From contig OU612065.1 of the NCBI GenBank assembly GCA_914767715.1, positions 34,408,001 to 34,472,000 of the forward strand: a stretch of 64,000 nucleotides of DNA, read 5' to 3'. The notes below the pieces were generated by a model, which worked only from the letters and a program-made list of their open reading frames with translations, ran no database searches and was not told the origin of the DNA. Every line of letters begins with the position of its first letter. Position 1 is the stretch's first letter. Source of the DNA: Membranipora membranacea (taxonomy: Eukaryota > Bryozoa > Gymnolaemata > Cheilostomatida > Membraniporidae). Position numbers and translations under genes: made by a program. Shown piece by piece: positions 1 to 9,400 of this stretch.

Positions 1-231
1 AGAGTTACAAAGATTTAATGTATAAATCAGTAAAGATAATCAGTGCGTTTAGTCTCGTCCGCTAGCAAACATGAAGTGTCAAGTTGTAAGAGGGAAGAGT
101 GTAAGCTTGCTAAAAATAGTTACTGTCGTAGCATTAATAAAGGATTATTATAACAGACAAAACATGTGTATGAATAGAATGTGTCTTCAGTGCTTAATAT
201 ATATAACAGTCAAAGACTGAAATTCCCCACA
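1..231 (-). repeat. 3' LTR of the Gypsy element (truncated by window start)
   Basis: Matches 3951-4207 almost base for base and ends at the same TGTGGGG (minus strand) boundary. It lacks a 26-bp duplicated stretch present in the other LTR. Its distal 214 bases lie outside the window, so the left target-site duplication cannot be seen. Confidence 0.92.
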
Positions 232-241
232 CTCTCCCACT
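232..241 (-). other. polypurine tract next to 3' LTR
   Basis: On the minus strand GTGGGAGAG lies immediately before the LTR start TGTGGGG. This is the position and composition expected of the plus-strand priming site of an LTR retrotransposon. Confidence 0.75.
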
Positions 242-325
242 AGATACAAATTAATTATGTTGGTAAATCGGAGCAAACGAATTAATTATTTATCTCAAAC
301 TTTAAAAAAAGGGGAATTTTAAAAA

Positions 326-562
326 TCAGCTTAAACATAGAATGTCTGTCAGCTCGTCGGCAGTTGGGTCGAGAGTAGCGATGTATCGGTGAATTGCTTC
401 ATCTGTGTTGGTAGGAGCCAGTGAGTTAGATGCAAGAGTTAGAGCTGCTGGTTTCACCTGACGGTAGATGTAGAAGTGTTGTGACGGCTTGAGGACTGAG
501 ATAAGCGTATTCTGTGTATATTCAGTGATAGATATGCAATGGAATGCAGCATATCTGTGCAT
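326..562 (-). pseudogene. short open frame before the 3' LTR, possible residue of pol C-terminus
   Basis: A 78-codon frame lies between the protease and the 3' LTR. I see no integrase zinc finger or catalytic motif. Position suggests the leftover C-terminal end of a deleted pol polyprotein, or a chance frame. The rest of 232-752 shows no recognisable coding sequence. Confidence 0.3.
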
Positions 563-752
563 AAGTGCAGATTAATACAATAATATAATATTTTGTTTGT
601 CTTTGACATGTGCCCACGCTTGAATAAGTGTTAGTTTACAACATGTCTTTTCTGGGTTTTCTTTTTTTATTAAAAATCACTACAGGTTAATAATTATCTA
701 ATTATAGTATTGATGTGTAGCCTAATATATAATCGGCTAGATATTTTCACAA

Positions 753-1865
753 TCACCCAATGCCTGTATCCAGTGCGGTGATTATGTTATTTGTTGTTTT
801 GTCATCTCCTATTGAGACAGATTGGCCTGTCTCCACAGGCTTTCCTGTTATTTCTATGAGGTGTTTTATTGGTTTAGTGTCCAGTAAAGCTGGAATAGAA
901 TGATTAACCGACTTTGTTGGACAGATAAGTGAATCACCTTGACAGAAAACATCGGAGTATTTTGTAAATAAATTTACTATTGCTCCTTTGTGGTCAGCTG
1001 ATTTCATCCCTTGAGTAGTTGTGCTACAAAGCTCTTTCATGTGGTTTGACACTATGCTGTCATAATGGTCACCCAGCTTTGAAGCTATACCCTTGCTTTG
1101 TTGTTCAATATTTTCATTTCGACTCAAAACATCTCCAATGTTTACTAAATTAAATGCCTCTCCCATTGTATTTAGTGGCTTCATGATGTTGCCTGTTTTG
1201 TTGTTTACAAGCTGATCATCTTTTGATAGTGATATTAAATCAGCGGAAAAAGTTCCGGCTCTGATTTCATCCTCTACTACAATTTTATTCAGCCCATCTG
1301 GCTCCCACAGCTTCAATGCCACCAAAACATTTTCTGGCATTTTATGATTCATTTTAGTTCCTGTTATACCACACATGCCTCTGGTATTATTACATAACTT
1401 TGTATGAATAGCCATCTCAGGTCTTACTGGGGTTATTGTATCACGCATAACTTGGATATTGCTTACAAGCAAATCCCCTAATCTGCCAACACATAACAGA
1501 TTTTTATTATTGATATACAGTGACGCTTTCTTGAAGCTTAGTGTACACCCGCTCGCTTTGAAAAACGACATTCCGAGTATAGCATCATGTGTAATTCTAC
1601 TCACAATGAATTCCTCAACAAATTTCTCTCCTCGCACTGAACATTGCAGCTTGATTTTCCCTATGAGGGGTAGTTTTGACCCATCTGCCATTACCCCAGA
1701 TTTTTCCAGAGGCTCAATTTCAGATCTGAGAGATTTTGGGAGTCTATCATACACATGCCTTGATAATACAGATTTAGAACACCCAGAGTCAAGTAAATAC
1801 TGTATACTCTTTCCACCAGCCTTGCCTGGCACATAATAACAGGAATCTGACTCGTAATGACACAA
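753..1865 (-). CDS. retroelement aspartic protease, followed by aborted start of RT
   Basis: The frame carries a retropepsin-like active site LLDSGCSKSVL (DSG rather than DTG) near residue 27, followed by the flap-like MADGSKLPLIG stretch and ILGMSFF, matching the hydrophobic [IL]LG motif after the active site in retropepsins. It cleaves the Gag-Pol polyprotein. The last 50 residues, with HSIPALLDTKPIK, resemble the leader just before Gypsy reverse transcriptase; the frame then stops. The methionine at 1865 is only the first in frame. Gag, the linker frame (2176-1691) and this frame are in three different phases, so expression would need frameshifting or the copy is decayed. Confidence 0.75.
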   Translation of the reverse strand: MCHYESDSCYYVPGKAGGKSIQYLLDSGCSKSVLSRHVYDRLPKSLRSEIEPLEKSGVMADGSKLPLIGKIKLQCSVRGEKFVEEFIVSRITHDAILGMSFFKASGCTLSFKKASLYINNKNLLCVGRLGDLLVSNIQVMRDTITPVRPEMAIHTKLCNNTRGMCGITGTKMNHKMPENVLVALKLWEPDGLNKIVVEDEIRAGTFSADLISLSKDDQLVNNKTGNIMKPLNTMGEAFNLVNIGDVLSRNENIEQQSKGIASKLGDHYDSIVSNHMKELCSTTTQGMKSADHKGAIVNLFTKYSDVFCQGDSLICPTKSVNHSIPALLDTKPIKHLIEITGKPVETGQSVSIGDDKTTNNIITALDTGIG

Positions 1866-2229
1866 TTCATTACAGCTGACAACCTTTTTGTCATTTTTCC
1901 CACTGTTATTTTCACAGAGTCTTTCCTCAAGTATTTTTGATTCTGCTATTCTATCTCTTTCTACTAGGCTGGTGATGCGATCCTCTGTCTACAGATTGAG
2001 CCAACCTCATCAGTTTGAGACACACTAGACTGGTCGGAAATTTTCCCAAGTTTACTGCTTGGATCAGCTTTCGAAGTCTGATCACATTCACTTTCCGCAG
2101 TGTTCAATGGGGTTTGATTTCCATGCTCAGCACTAGGATTTTTGTCCACTTTTTGATGGTTGCCCAACCTAGACATGTTTACACCAGCTTTTTCTTGTAA
2201 AAGGTTAGGTTCATCAGTAGCTGGTGAGT

Positions 2230-3153
2230 TTACTGAGAACCTGTGGAGTTTACCTGATTTTCATTAGGACATTCCCTTGCCATATGATTTTCTGAGCCAC
2301 ATGAGTAGCATGCTCGTTTTCTCTGCCTAGTGTTTTGGACACTGGCCAACTTTTCTACAGCTTTTGTATTCCTATCCAATATCTCCATTATTTTGATAAG
2401 AATTTCCGTTTGTTTAGCTATTTCACTACTGGTGCTCTCAGTGACTTTAGCTTTGGGTTTATTTTGATAATCACCACGTGTTGAGTGCATACCTACAGTA
2501 TTACAGTAAAAATCAACTTCATTTTCAAAGTCAGAATTTTCTGAATAGCTTACAACATTTATTTGCGGCCTTTGTCTGAGGTTGGAGCCAGCCTGAACAT
2601 AATCATCTGAAGCCCGACATATTTCCGCTACAGTGTTGAGTTCTATTGTCATTAGATGTCTCAATAACTGACGATTTTCTATGCACCTGCGCACATTTTC
2701 TACGGCGATATCTTCTTGATGAGCAGCGCCCATGTTTGGATACGCAATTCTTACTAATTTTAGAATTTCTACTCCGAGTGAGTGAAACTTTTGACCTGGT
2801 TCTTTTCTTACAGTGGACAATTTGTCCCGAGCTTGCCTCTGTGTTAGACCAAACCTGGCTCTCAGGTTAACAAATACCGCTTCTACATTATCTCCTCTTG
2901 CACATTCTTGTGCTTGTTTTTCGAGACACAGTCTGATGTTTAAATGGGCTGCCTTGGGATTCCAGTTGTTGGCTTGGGCCACATCAGTGAATTTTTGAAT
3001 GAAGAATTCGATATCTTCACTTCCATCATACTTTGGTGGTTTAAAGTGGTCTCTCCCACCATTCATTTGCCTGAAGGCATTTTGGAAGGCGTTTGCTAGA
3101 TGGTCTGCTTCATCAGCCGGCTGTTGCCTGGCAGCATTACCTCTGTTTGCCAT
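2230..3153 (-). CDS. retroelement Gag with CCHC zinc knuckle
   Basis: A 307-residue uninterrupted frame. The N-terminal half has the capsid-like pattern of Gypsy/Ty3 Gag (FKPPKYDGSEDIEFFIQKF near residues 37-55). The C-terminus has one zinc knuckle CYSCGSENHMAREC (CX2CX4HX4C) near residue 285. Gag packages element RNA into particles. It is the only fully intact product of this element, which fits a non-autonomous copy retaining Gag. The start ATG at 3153 lies about 560 bases after the primer-binding site. Confidence 0.85.
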   Translation of the reverse strand: MANRGNAARQQPADEADHLANAFQNAFRQMNGGRDHFKPPKYDGSEDIEFFIQKFTDVAQANNWNPKAAHLNIRLCLEKQAQECARGDNVEAVFVNLRARFGLTQRQARDKLSTVRKEPGQKFHSLGVEILKLVRIAYPNMGAAHQEDIAVENVRRCIENRQLLRHLMTIELNTVAEICRASDDYVQAGSNLRQRPQINVVSYSENSDFENEVDFYCNTVGMHSTRGDYQNKPKAKVTESTSSEIAKQTEILIKIMEILDRNTKAVEKLASVQNTRQRKRACYSCGSENHMARECPNENQVNSTGSQ

Positions 3154-3199
3154 ATTTTTGTGCTAAATTATACTCTGAGTTTCATACAGCTAGTTCTCT

Positions 3200-3650
3200 G
3201 GTCTACTATTTTAGTAGCGCTGTCAGAGCTTGTATATTATTATTATTATTAACAACCTGAAATACTGATATACCTCTTTGCGGTCTACTATTTTAGTAGC
3301 GCTGTTAGAGTTTGTATATTATCAATAATTTGAAATGTTGAAATAGCTCTTTGCGGTCTACTATTTTAGTAGCGCTGTTAGAGTTCGTATAGTATTAATA
3401 GACTAAGGAAAAAGATATTTATGCCCAAAAGTTTCTTGAAATAATTATTTTCTCGGGTCTGGTCACTACAGAAGTTCTCTGGTCTACATTTTAGTAGAGC
3501 TGTGAGCGCAGCGACATTCTTTGACCAACAATAACGACAAAAAGCGTAAAGTATTTTGTTCACAAAAAAATATCTTGTAATAATTACTTGCTCTGGTCTG
3601 GTCACTACAGAAGTTCTTTGGTCTACATTTTAGAAGAGCTGTGAGCGTAA
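3200..3650 (-). repeat. tandem repeats in the element leader (five degenerate copies)
   Basis: A motif reading GGTCTAC(T)ATTTTAGTAG followed by CGCTGT or AGCTGT recurs at about 3200, 3282, 3355, 3481 and 3620. Spacing is 82, 73, 126 and 139 bases. It lies between the primer-binding site and gag, where packaging signals are normally found. Nothing else is seen in 3154-3717. Confidence 0.7.
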
Positions 3651-3717
3651 TGACATTCTAAGACCGGCAAGGAAAAGACTTTTCAATAAATTTCCAGATT
3701 ACCTACCTTACGCGTCC

Positions 3718-3735
3718 ATCCTGCTTCTGCCACCA
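3718..3735 (-). other. primer-binding site, tRNA-Leu type
   Basis: On the minus strand TGGTGGCAGAAGCAGGAT starts one base after the 5' LTR end. It begins with the TGG complementary to a tRNA 3' CCA, and it resembles the tRNA-Leu primer site of other Gypsy elements. The tRNA identity is inferred. Confidence 0.7.
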
Positions 3736-3736
3736 G

Positions 3737-4207
3737 TGTTGGGAAATTCTATCTTGTCAGGATAGCCAGCATGGGCTTGGCATAATTATTCCCGATCTCC
3801 AACTTGTTCTGATGAACGCGTAAGGCTTAACGGCAACCTGCCAGTCGAAAAGTCGGTTTAAAACAAGGCTACCAGCCAGGCATAAAAAATGTGTTGTTTA
3901 TCAACTATACTATGATTTTATTGTGTACTAACTATCTAACTAAAACTAACAGAGTTGCAAAGATTTAATGTATAAATCAGTAAAGATAATCAGTGCGTTT
4001 AGTCTCGTCCGCTAGCAAACATGAAGTGTCAAGTTGTAAGAGGGAAGAGTGTAAGCTTGCTAAAAATAGTTACTGTCGTAGCATTAATAAAGGATTATTA
4101 TAACAGACAAAACATGTGTAGGAATAGAATGTATGATTAGAATGTATGAATAGAATGCGTCTTCAGTGCTTAATATATATAACAGTCAAAGACTGAAATT
4201 CCCCACA
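3737..4207 (-). repeat. 5' LTR of the Gypsy element
   Basis: 471 bases, starting TGTGGGG and ending ...CCCAACA on the minus strand (TG...CA termini). It contains a 26-bp internal duplication absent from the other LTR. The bases after 4207 belong to an interrupted LINE. Confidence 0.85.
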
Positions 4208-5050
4208 CCTAGTTCAGGTAGCTTTGTTGATTTATATGAGTTCTTGATGTTTATATAACACTTATCCAGGATCTTGTCACCTCTAGTAGTGCATGTCACT
4301 TGCTGTTGGAAATGAGGCAGTTGTACATATGAGCTGTTGAAATCACCAAGCACTACGATGGTAGCGTTGGGATTTCCCCTCTCTAGAGTTTCTATGACGT
4401 CATGGATCTTCCTAACATCTTCCTTGACAACCCCACTAGAGGGCGCCACAAACAATGTACAATATACTAGTACCACAATGATACAAGGGATTTCCCTTGG
4501 TAACCAGAATGGCCTTAGTCTGACTGTCATAATCTCTAATGTTCGTTCTGAGTGGGTCGACACAATTGAACCTTGATCGCACCACTTATCATTTATGTAA
4601 ATTAATAAACCACCACCTTGATTTTTATTGGTGGTGGTCTGACATCTGTCGCACCGAAGAGTCCAAAAGCCATCTAGAGCTACCTGAGAGTCTAAGAAAA
4701 TTGTCATGGAGCCATGTTTCTGTCAAAGCAATCAGACAGCAGTTTTGAAGTTGGTTAGTTTGGAATGCTGCCTCCAGCTGATCTACTTTGTTGTATAGTC
4801 TGTTGACATTAGACAGGAAGATGCTGGGTAAGGGAGTTCTGATCTTCCCATTACACTTACTGTCTCTTAGTTTTTGTCTTGCTCCTGATCTCTTCCCTCT
4901 TTTCTTACTCCTCAGAATTTCCGGAGATTGACACTTGACTACTTTTCTATATTTAGTGTCCCAGAGGTGCTTCTGTACAGTTTTTGTGGTTCTGCCAATA
5001 TGTAGGAGAGTTCTACGATCTATCTTGAGACAGTAGGCTGATGGTAGAGT
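4208..5050 (-). pseudogene. LINE fragment: apurinic-like endonuclease domain, interrupted by the Gypsy element
   Basis: Read on the minus strand, a lysine/arginine-rich stretch is followed by LPSIFLSNVNRLYNKVDQL, then ALTETWLHDN, then after a one-base frameshift near 4705 GGGLLIYINDKWC, VVLGDFNSSY and TTRGDKILDKCY. This is the order of the endonuclease domain in CR1/Rex1-type non-LTR retrotransposons. The final SDH catalytic motif is lost because the Gypsy LTR begins at that point. Frame 4186-4707 therefore ends in LTR sequence. It is a dead relic. Confidence 0.85.
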
Positions 5051-5109
5051 GCCTTAACTGGTATAAAATAGCTAAAACTCAGATAATTTTCAGGAGCACT
5101 TTCAAAACA

Positions 5110-5717
5110 AGGCCGCCATTTTTCGGCGCCAAATTGAAAAAAAAACAAAAAAAAACTTAAACTTGTTTTTTTTAAATTTTTACAAAATTAGCCGTCAAGA
5201 AAAAACTAAAAAAGGGAAGAAAATCAATCAAGATGGCGAAAAAAATAATCAGAACATCAACATTTGAACAATTTATAATTGAGTATTGAACATAAATTAA
5301 ATGGTATATTGTTAAAAGTAGATGCTATCATATTAACTAAGAAGTTATTTGAAGTTAAGTGTAGCTTGAACATATTAAAAATGCGCGAAAAATTAGAATT
5401 TACTAACATAAATGGTGGACATGTCTTGTTTACCAATTGATGTCCAGTTATGCTAGTAAAATATATCTTGAGCACTGGTAGATGTAGAAGGTGTAATGAC
5501 CCTGATAATTCATTAGTTGGTACCAGGTGATTAGGAATGATTTGTATATTACATTTCAACCTGAATGCTCTCTTTTGGAGTAAAAATATGTCCTTTAGTA
5601 TATAGTTTGGTGATAGGTTGTAGTAAATATGGATACTACTTATGATGTGGCAAAAAATTAAATGATGGTAAAGTATATAAGATGTTTTGTTGTCAAAAAA
5701 CTCCTACAAAGTTGTTA
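5110..5717 (-). pseudogene. LINE 3' end fragment, copy 1 (RT C-terminal region)
   Basis: The minus strand encodes the tail of a LINE reverse transcriptase: NLSPNYILKDIFLLQKRAF followed by the HLVP...LHLLHLPVL region and a terminal LCSILNYKLFKC. The 3' end lies in an A/T-rich stretch near 5110-5220. It is truncated at its 5' side. Closely similar copies lie at about 8690-9292 and 13790-14230, two of them directly followed by the same 182-bp repeat, so this fragment was copied along with the LRR-exon modules rather than inserted three times. Confidence 0.75.
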
Positions 5718-5905
5718 TTGCCTTTGCTTCCTTTTAACGGACTAAGGAAACATGGTCATGCCATGTTAGCCTGTCATTCATGATGAAACCTAACCGTTTT
5801 CATTCAGGCTTTATCAACAGACTAGCTGGTTCAGACTGACATTAGTAGGGGAATGTCAACTGATTTGCTGACTATGTTTATAATAAATACTGTAAAAAAA
5901 TACAT
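5718..5905 (+). repeat. 182-bp intronic repeat, single copy
   Basis: Starts TGCCTTTGCTTCCTTTTAAC and is nearly identical to the tandem array at 9293-9838 and the copy at 11764-11944. Each copy lies just upstream of an LRR exon, so it marks the duplicated module. Confidence 0.8.
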
Positions 5906-5948
5906 TTACCTAATCTTATCATAACACTATATGTGTTCTCTGTTATAG

Positions 5949-5991
5949 TCTAGGATCTCTGACCAGCCTAAAGGAGCTGTTGTTAGCATAG
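5949..5991 (+). pseudogene. truncated LRR exon
   Basis: After a good acceptor (TGTTATAG) the sequence encodes LGSLTSLKELLLA and then a stop. It matches the first 13 residues of the 141-bp LRR exons and then diverges, and no donor is retained. It is a broken copy of the LRR exon about 360 bases upstream of the intact one. Confidence 0.65.
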
Positions 5992-6307
5992 CTGTTGGTG
6001 ATAGGTGGTTTTGGTATGACAACACCTGGGAGTTAGAATCTAAAATACAAATATAGAATTTATTCTAAAGTCATAGATACCGAAGCACAATCCAAGTATT
6101 TACATTAAATCTGAGGTGCTCATATTCTCAAAAGATTTCATGCGGGGTTGGGCTTAAGCTAGTTCAGGCTTGATCAACAGTCTAACTGGTTCAGACTGCC
6201 GTTATCAGGGGATTATCAACTGATTTACTGACTGTCCCTATAAAAAATACTACATAAAAATACATTACCGAATCTTCTCACATCACAATCTGTGTTCTCT
6301 GTTATAG

Positions 6308-6448
6308 TTTAAGAACACTGACCAGCCTGGAAGAGCTGACGTTAGATGATAATATAACACTGACAGAGTTACCAGATGAGATCGGGGGATTGAAGAGTCT
6401 ACGGACATTAAATGTATCATACTGTGGCCTCACCAGTCTGCCAAGCAG
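6308..6448 (+). CDS. LRR exon A (two leucine-rich repeats)
   Basis: 141 bases between GTTATAG and AG|GTAAAT. Encodes SLRTLTSLEELTLDDN, TLTELPDEIGGLKSL and GLTSLPSR, i.e. two repeats of about 23 residues. Both ends are phase 2, so it can be duplicated or skipped without changing frame. Exon 12027-12167 differs at only a few codons. Confidence 0.8.
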
Positions 6449-9400
6449 GTAAATATATATATTTATATACATTCATTACATATTGAGTTTGAGTCGCTTT
6501 AAGAACATATTGATGTGCACTGAAAGAACTTATGTATATATAAATATATATATTGATTGCATGTTGAGTTTAGGAACTCTAAGAACTTATTGATGTGTGC
6601 TGAATCTCAAGCTCTAAGCTGAAAATATTGCATTGTGAGACTGGTGTGTAGAACACAATTACCAACAAGGTGACCCTCGATTGCAATTTTTTGTCAAATT
6701 TTTATAGCACTGTAGGACGTAAATATTAACTGCATGATATTGTCATAAACCAACTTTATGGCAGGATATTAAGGATTTGTCTTAAGTGCTGTTGGTCAGA
6801 GTTTTGGGTATACCAATTCGCCAGATCTGCGAGAGATAGAATTTACAATACAAGTATGGAATTTATGGAATCCTACTGATATGCAATGTATGCCTGGAAT
6901 CGTCAATATGATATACGTATTAGATTTCATTCCTTTTTAGGGCAGTTGTGTGCAATATAAACATATAGGAATGGAAAGTGATATACCTACTCAAGAATAT
7001 TATGAAGATCATCTTTAGGATCATATCCCCTTGTAAAAATCACTGACCCAGCTTTGTTGCCAGTATTATAGGAGTTGCTTGCACCGATGTGTTTGTATAC
7101 GCTGTTTGTCAGGTTTTTGGATAAGCCAACCGCAAGGAATATTTATAATAGAAAAGGCAATTTCAAATATCGTAGCCTATTGACCGTTGGTGTGCGGTCT
7201 TTGTATTAAACCTGTGGCCAAACGTCTCTGGGCATCACTGCCAAGAAAATTTATGTTGTAAGGTAGGAATTAATGAGCTATTTTTTAGTTAGCTGCAAAC
7301 GATATTCCGCTAATATTTAAAACTTGCAGATACTATAAATGGCAAAAAGATTTGCCCATATAAATTGTAAAACTAATAATTCATACATTACTATCAATCT
7401 ATTTATAAGCGGACATACTCTCCAAATATTACCAGACACCAAACTCCAGGGGATGGTTTCAATAAGAGACTCAAACATCTCTTATAGCTTCAAAATTCAG
7501 CAATAAATAGATATACAGACATAATGTTTCCCATCATTCAGTAAGTGTTTGCATTGCTGTTTGTCCGGTTATTTTATATCAGCAAGCTTTGAAAAATAGA
7601 AATTAGAGAAGAAATTTGAGAATATCAAATTTTATTTTACATCCAAAATATACAATCCCCTTTGTTAGAACTTACCTGTTCCCAAGTTGTAGGCTGGGCA
7701 TGTTACAGAGAGCAGGTTATCTTTCTGTTTAGCCAATGCAGAATGACAACCCAAGGCCTGCAGGTCAGATTCACTTTCTCCCATCTCTTTCCAGGTTAAT
7801 AGATCACCCAATAGTGATTCCGTACATGTGCTCCATTTTGGCACCAAACATCTCATAAAAGTTTGTCTACATTGATAAGGAAGAATTTGATGTCAGGAGT
7901 GGGACTCTCATAAACAATGCCCTATACTATCAAACAATAATTACTGATAAATAAATTTACTAATTTTTCTCAGTAAATAGTAATCATTTTTTTTAAAACA
8001 TTATAGCTGCACCTTCCTCCGCTATATTTGACTCTGAGGATGGATTTTTGAAAGCTTATTTTCTTTATTTAAAAGAAAGTAAAATATGAAAAACTGTAGT
8101 AATACAATACATTTGACTACTCATTCTTTTCCCGAGTTCAGTTTTTAGTTATATTACAATGGCTAGGCTCGATGTGATTACCATGATGTCGAAGTTATTA
8201 GGATGTAAATTTGAGCATAGCAAATTGGTAAAAGTAACTTGCATTTTTTGTCCCTAATATTACCCCCCACACAAGAAAACTGCTGCATGTGTAGTAACAA
8301 GTCTCTATAATGAATGCTGGACCTGAACCGCAGGCCATCTTCAAATCAGAGGTGCTCATACTCTAAACCTTTGACACGGGGTTATATGTATGTTAGTATG
8401 TCATTGTATTCATCTTATTCACTGAGAAATAAAATGTTTGTGTAATGTGCTCTGGGTAAAAACTTATAAAATATTGCACCAAAAATAATAAAAAGATATA
8501 ATAAAAGACACACAATCTATTTAGTTATCTAGTAAAGAGTATACTATTCAAAAGTCTGACACTTTCCGCCCTGAAACATTTGGCACGGATTTGAACTCTG
8601 TGTCTTATGGCAGTGTAACGACCTGATGGAAGTTGGTCAAGTATCAGTACAGGCTCGCTGGAGGTGGCAACCATTCGAAGACTTTTAGTCTTGAGTTTAC
8701 TTATGAAAAAAAAACAAACTTAAACATGTTTTTTTTTAAATGTTTTACAAAATTAGCCGTCAAGAAAAAACTAAAAAAGGGAAAAAAATCAATCAAGATG
8801 GCGAAAAAAATAATCAGAACATCAACATTTGAATAATTTATTATTGAGTATTGAACATAAATTAAATGGTATATTGTTAAAAGTAGATGCTATCATATTA
8901 ACTAAGAAGTTATTTGAAGTTAAGTGTAGCTTGAAAATGTCTCTCATATTAAAAATGCGCGAAAAATTAGAATTTTCTAACATAAATGGTGGACATGTCT
9001 TGTTTACCAATTGATGTCCAGTTATGCTAGTAAAATATATGTTGAGCACTGGTAGAAGTAGAAGGTGTAATGACCCTGATAATTCATTAGTTGGTACCAG
9101 GTGATTAGGAATGATTTGTATATTACATATCAACCTGAATGCTCTTTTTTGGAGTAAAAATATGTCATTTAGTATATAGTTAGGTGATAGGTTGTAGTAA
9201 ATATGGATACTACTTATGATGTGACAATAAATTAAATGATGGTAAAGTATATAAGATGTTTTGTGGTCAAAAAACTCCTACAAAGTTGTTATTGCCTTTG
9301 CTTCCTTTTAACGGACTAAGGAAACATGGTCATGCCATGTTAGCCTGTCATTCATGATGAAACCTAACCGTTTTCATTCAGGCTTTATCAACAGACTAAC

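Larger units (their letters stand above)
1..4207 (-). mobile_element. Gypsy-type LTR retrotransposon, internally deleted (non-autonomous)
   Basis: Two direct repeats, 1-231 (cut by the window edge) and 3737-4207, flank about 3.5 kb containing a minus-strand gag and an aspartic protease. A primer-binding site adjoins the right LTR and a purine tract adjoins the left one, so in element orientation the right LTR is the 5' LTR. The protease frame stops just as the reverse-transcriptase leader should begin, and only about 0.5 kb separates it from the 3' LTR. Reverse transcriptase, RNase H and integrase are therefore absent. The comparable LTR parts differ by about two substitutions and one 26-bp indel, so insertion looks recent and movement must have relied on enzymes supplied in trans. 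It sits inside an older LINE. The Gypsy assignment rests on the gag zinc knuckle, protease and primer site. Confidence 0.88.
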
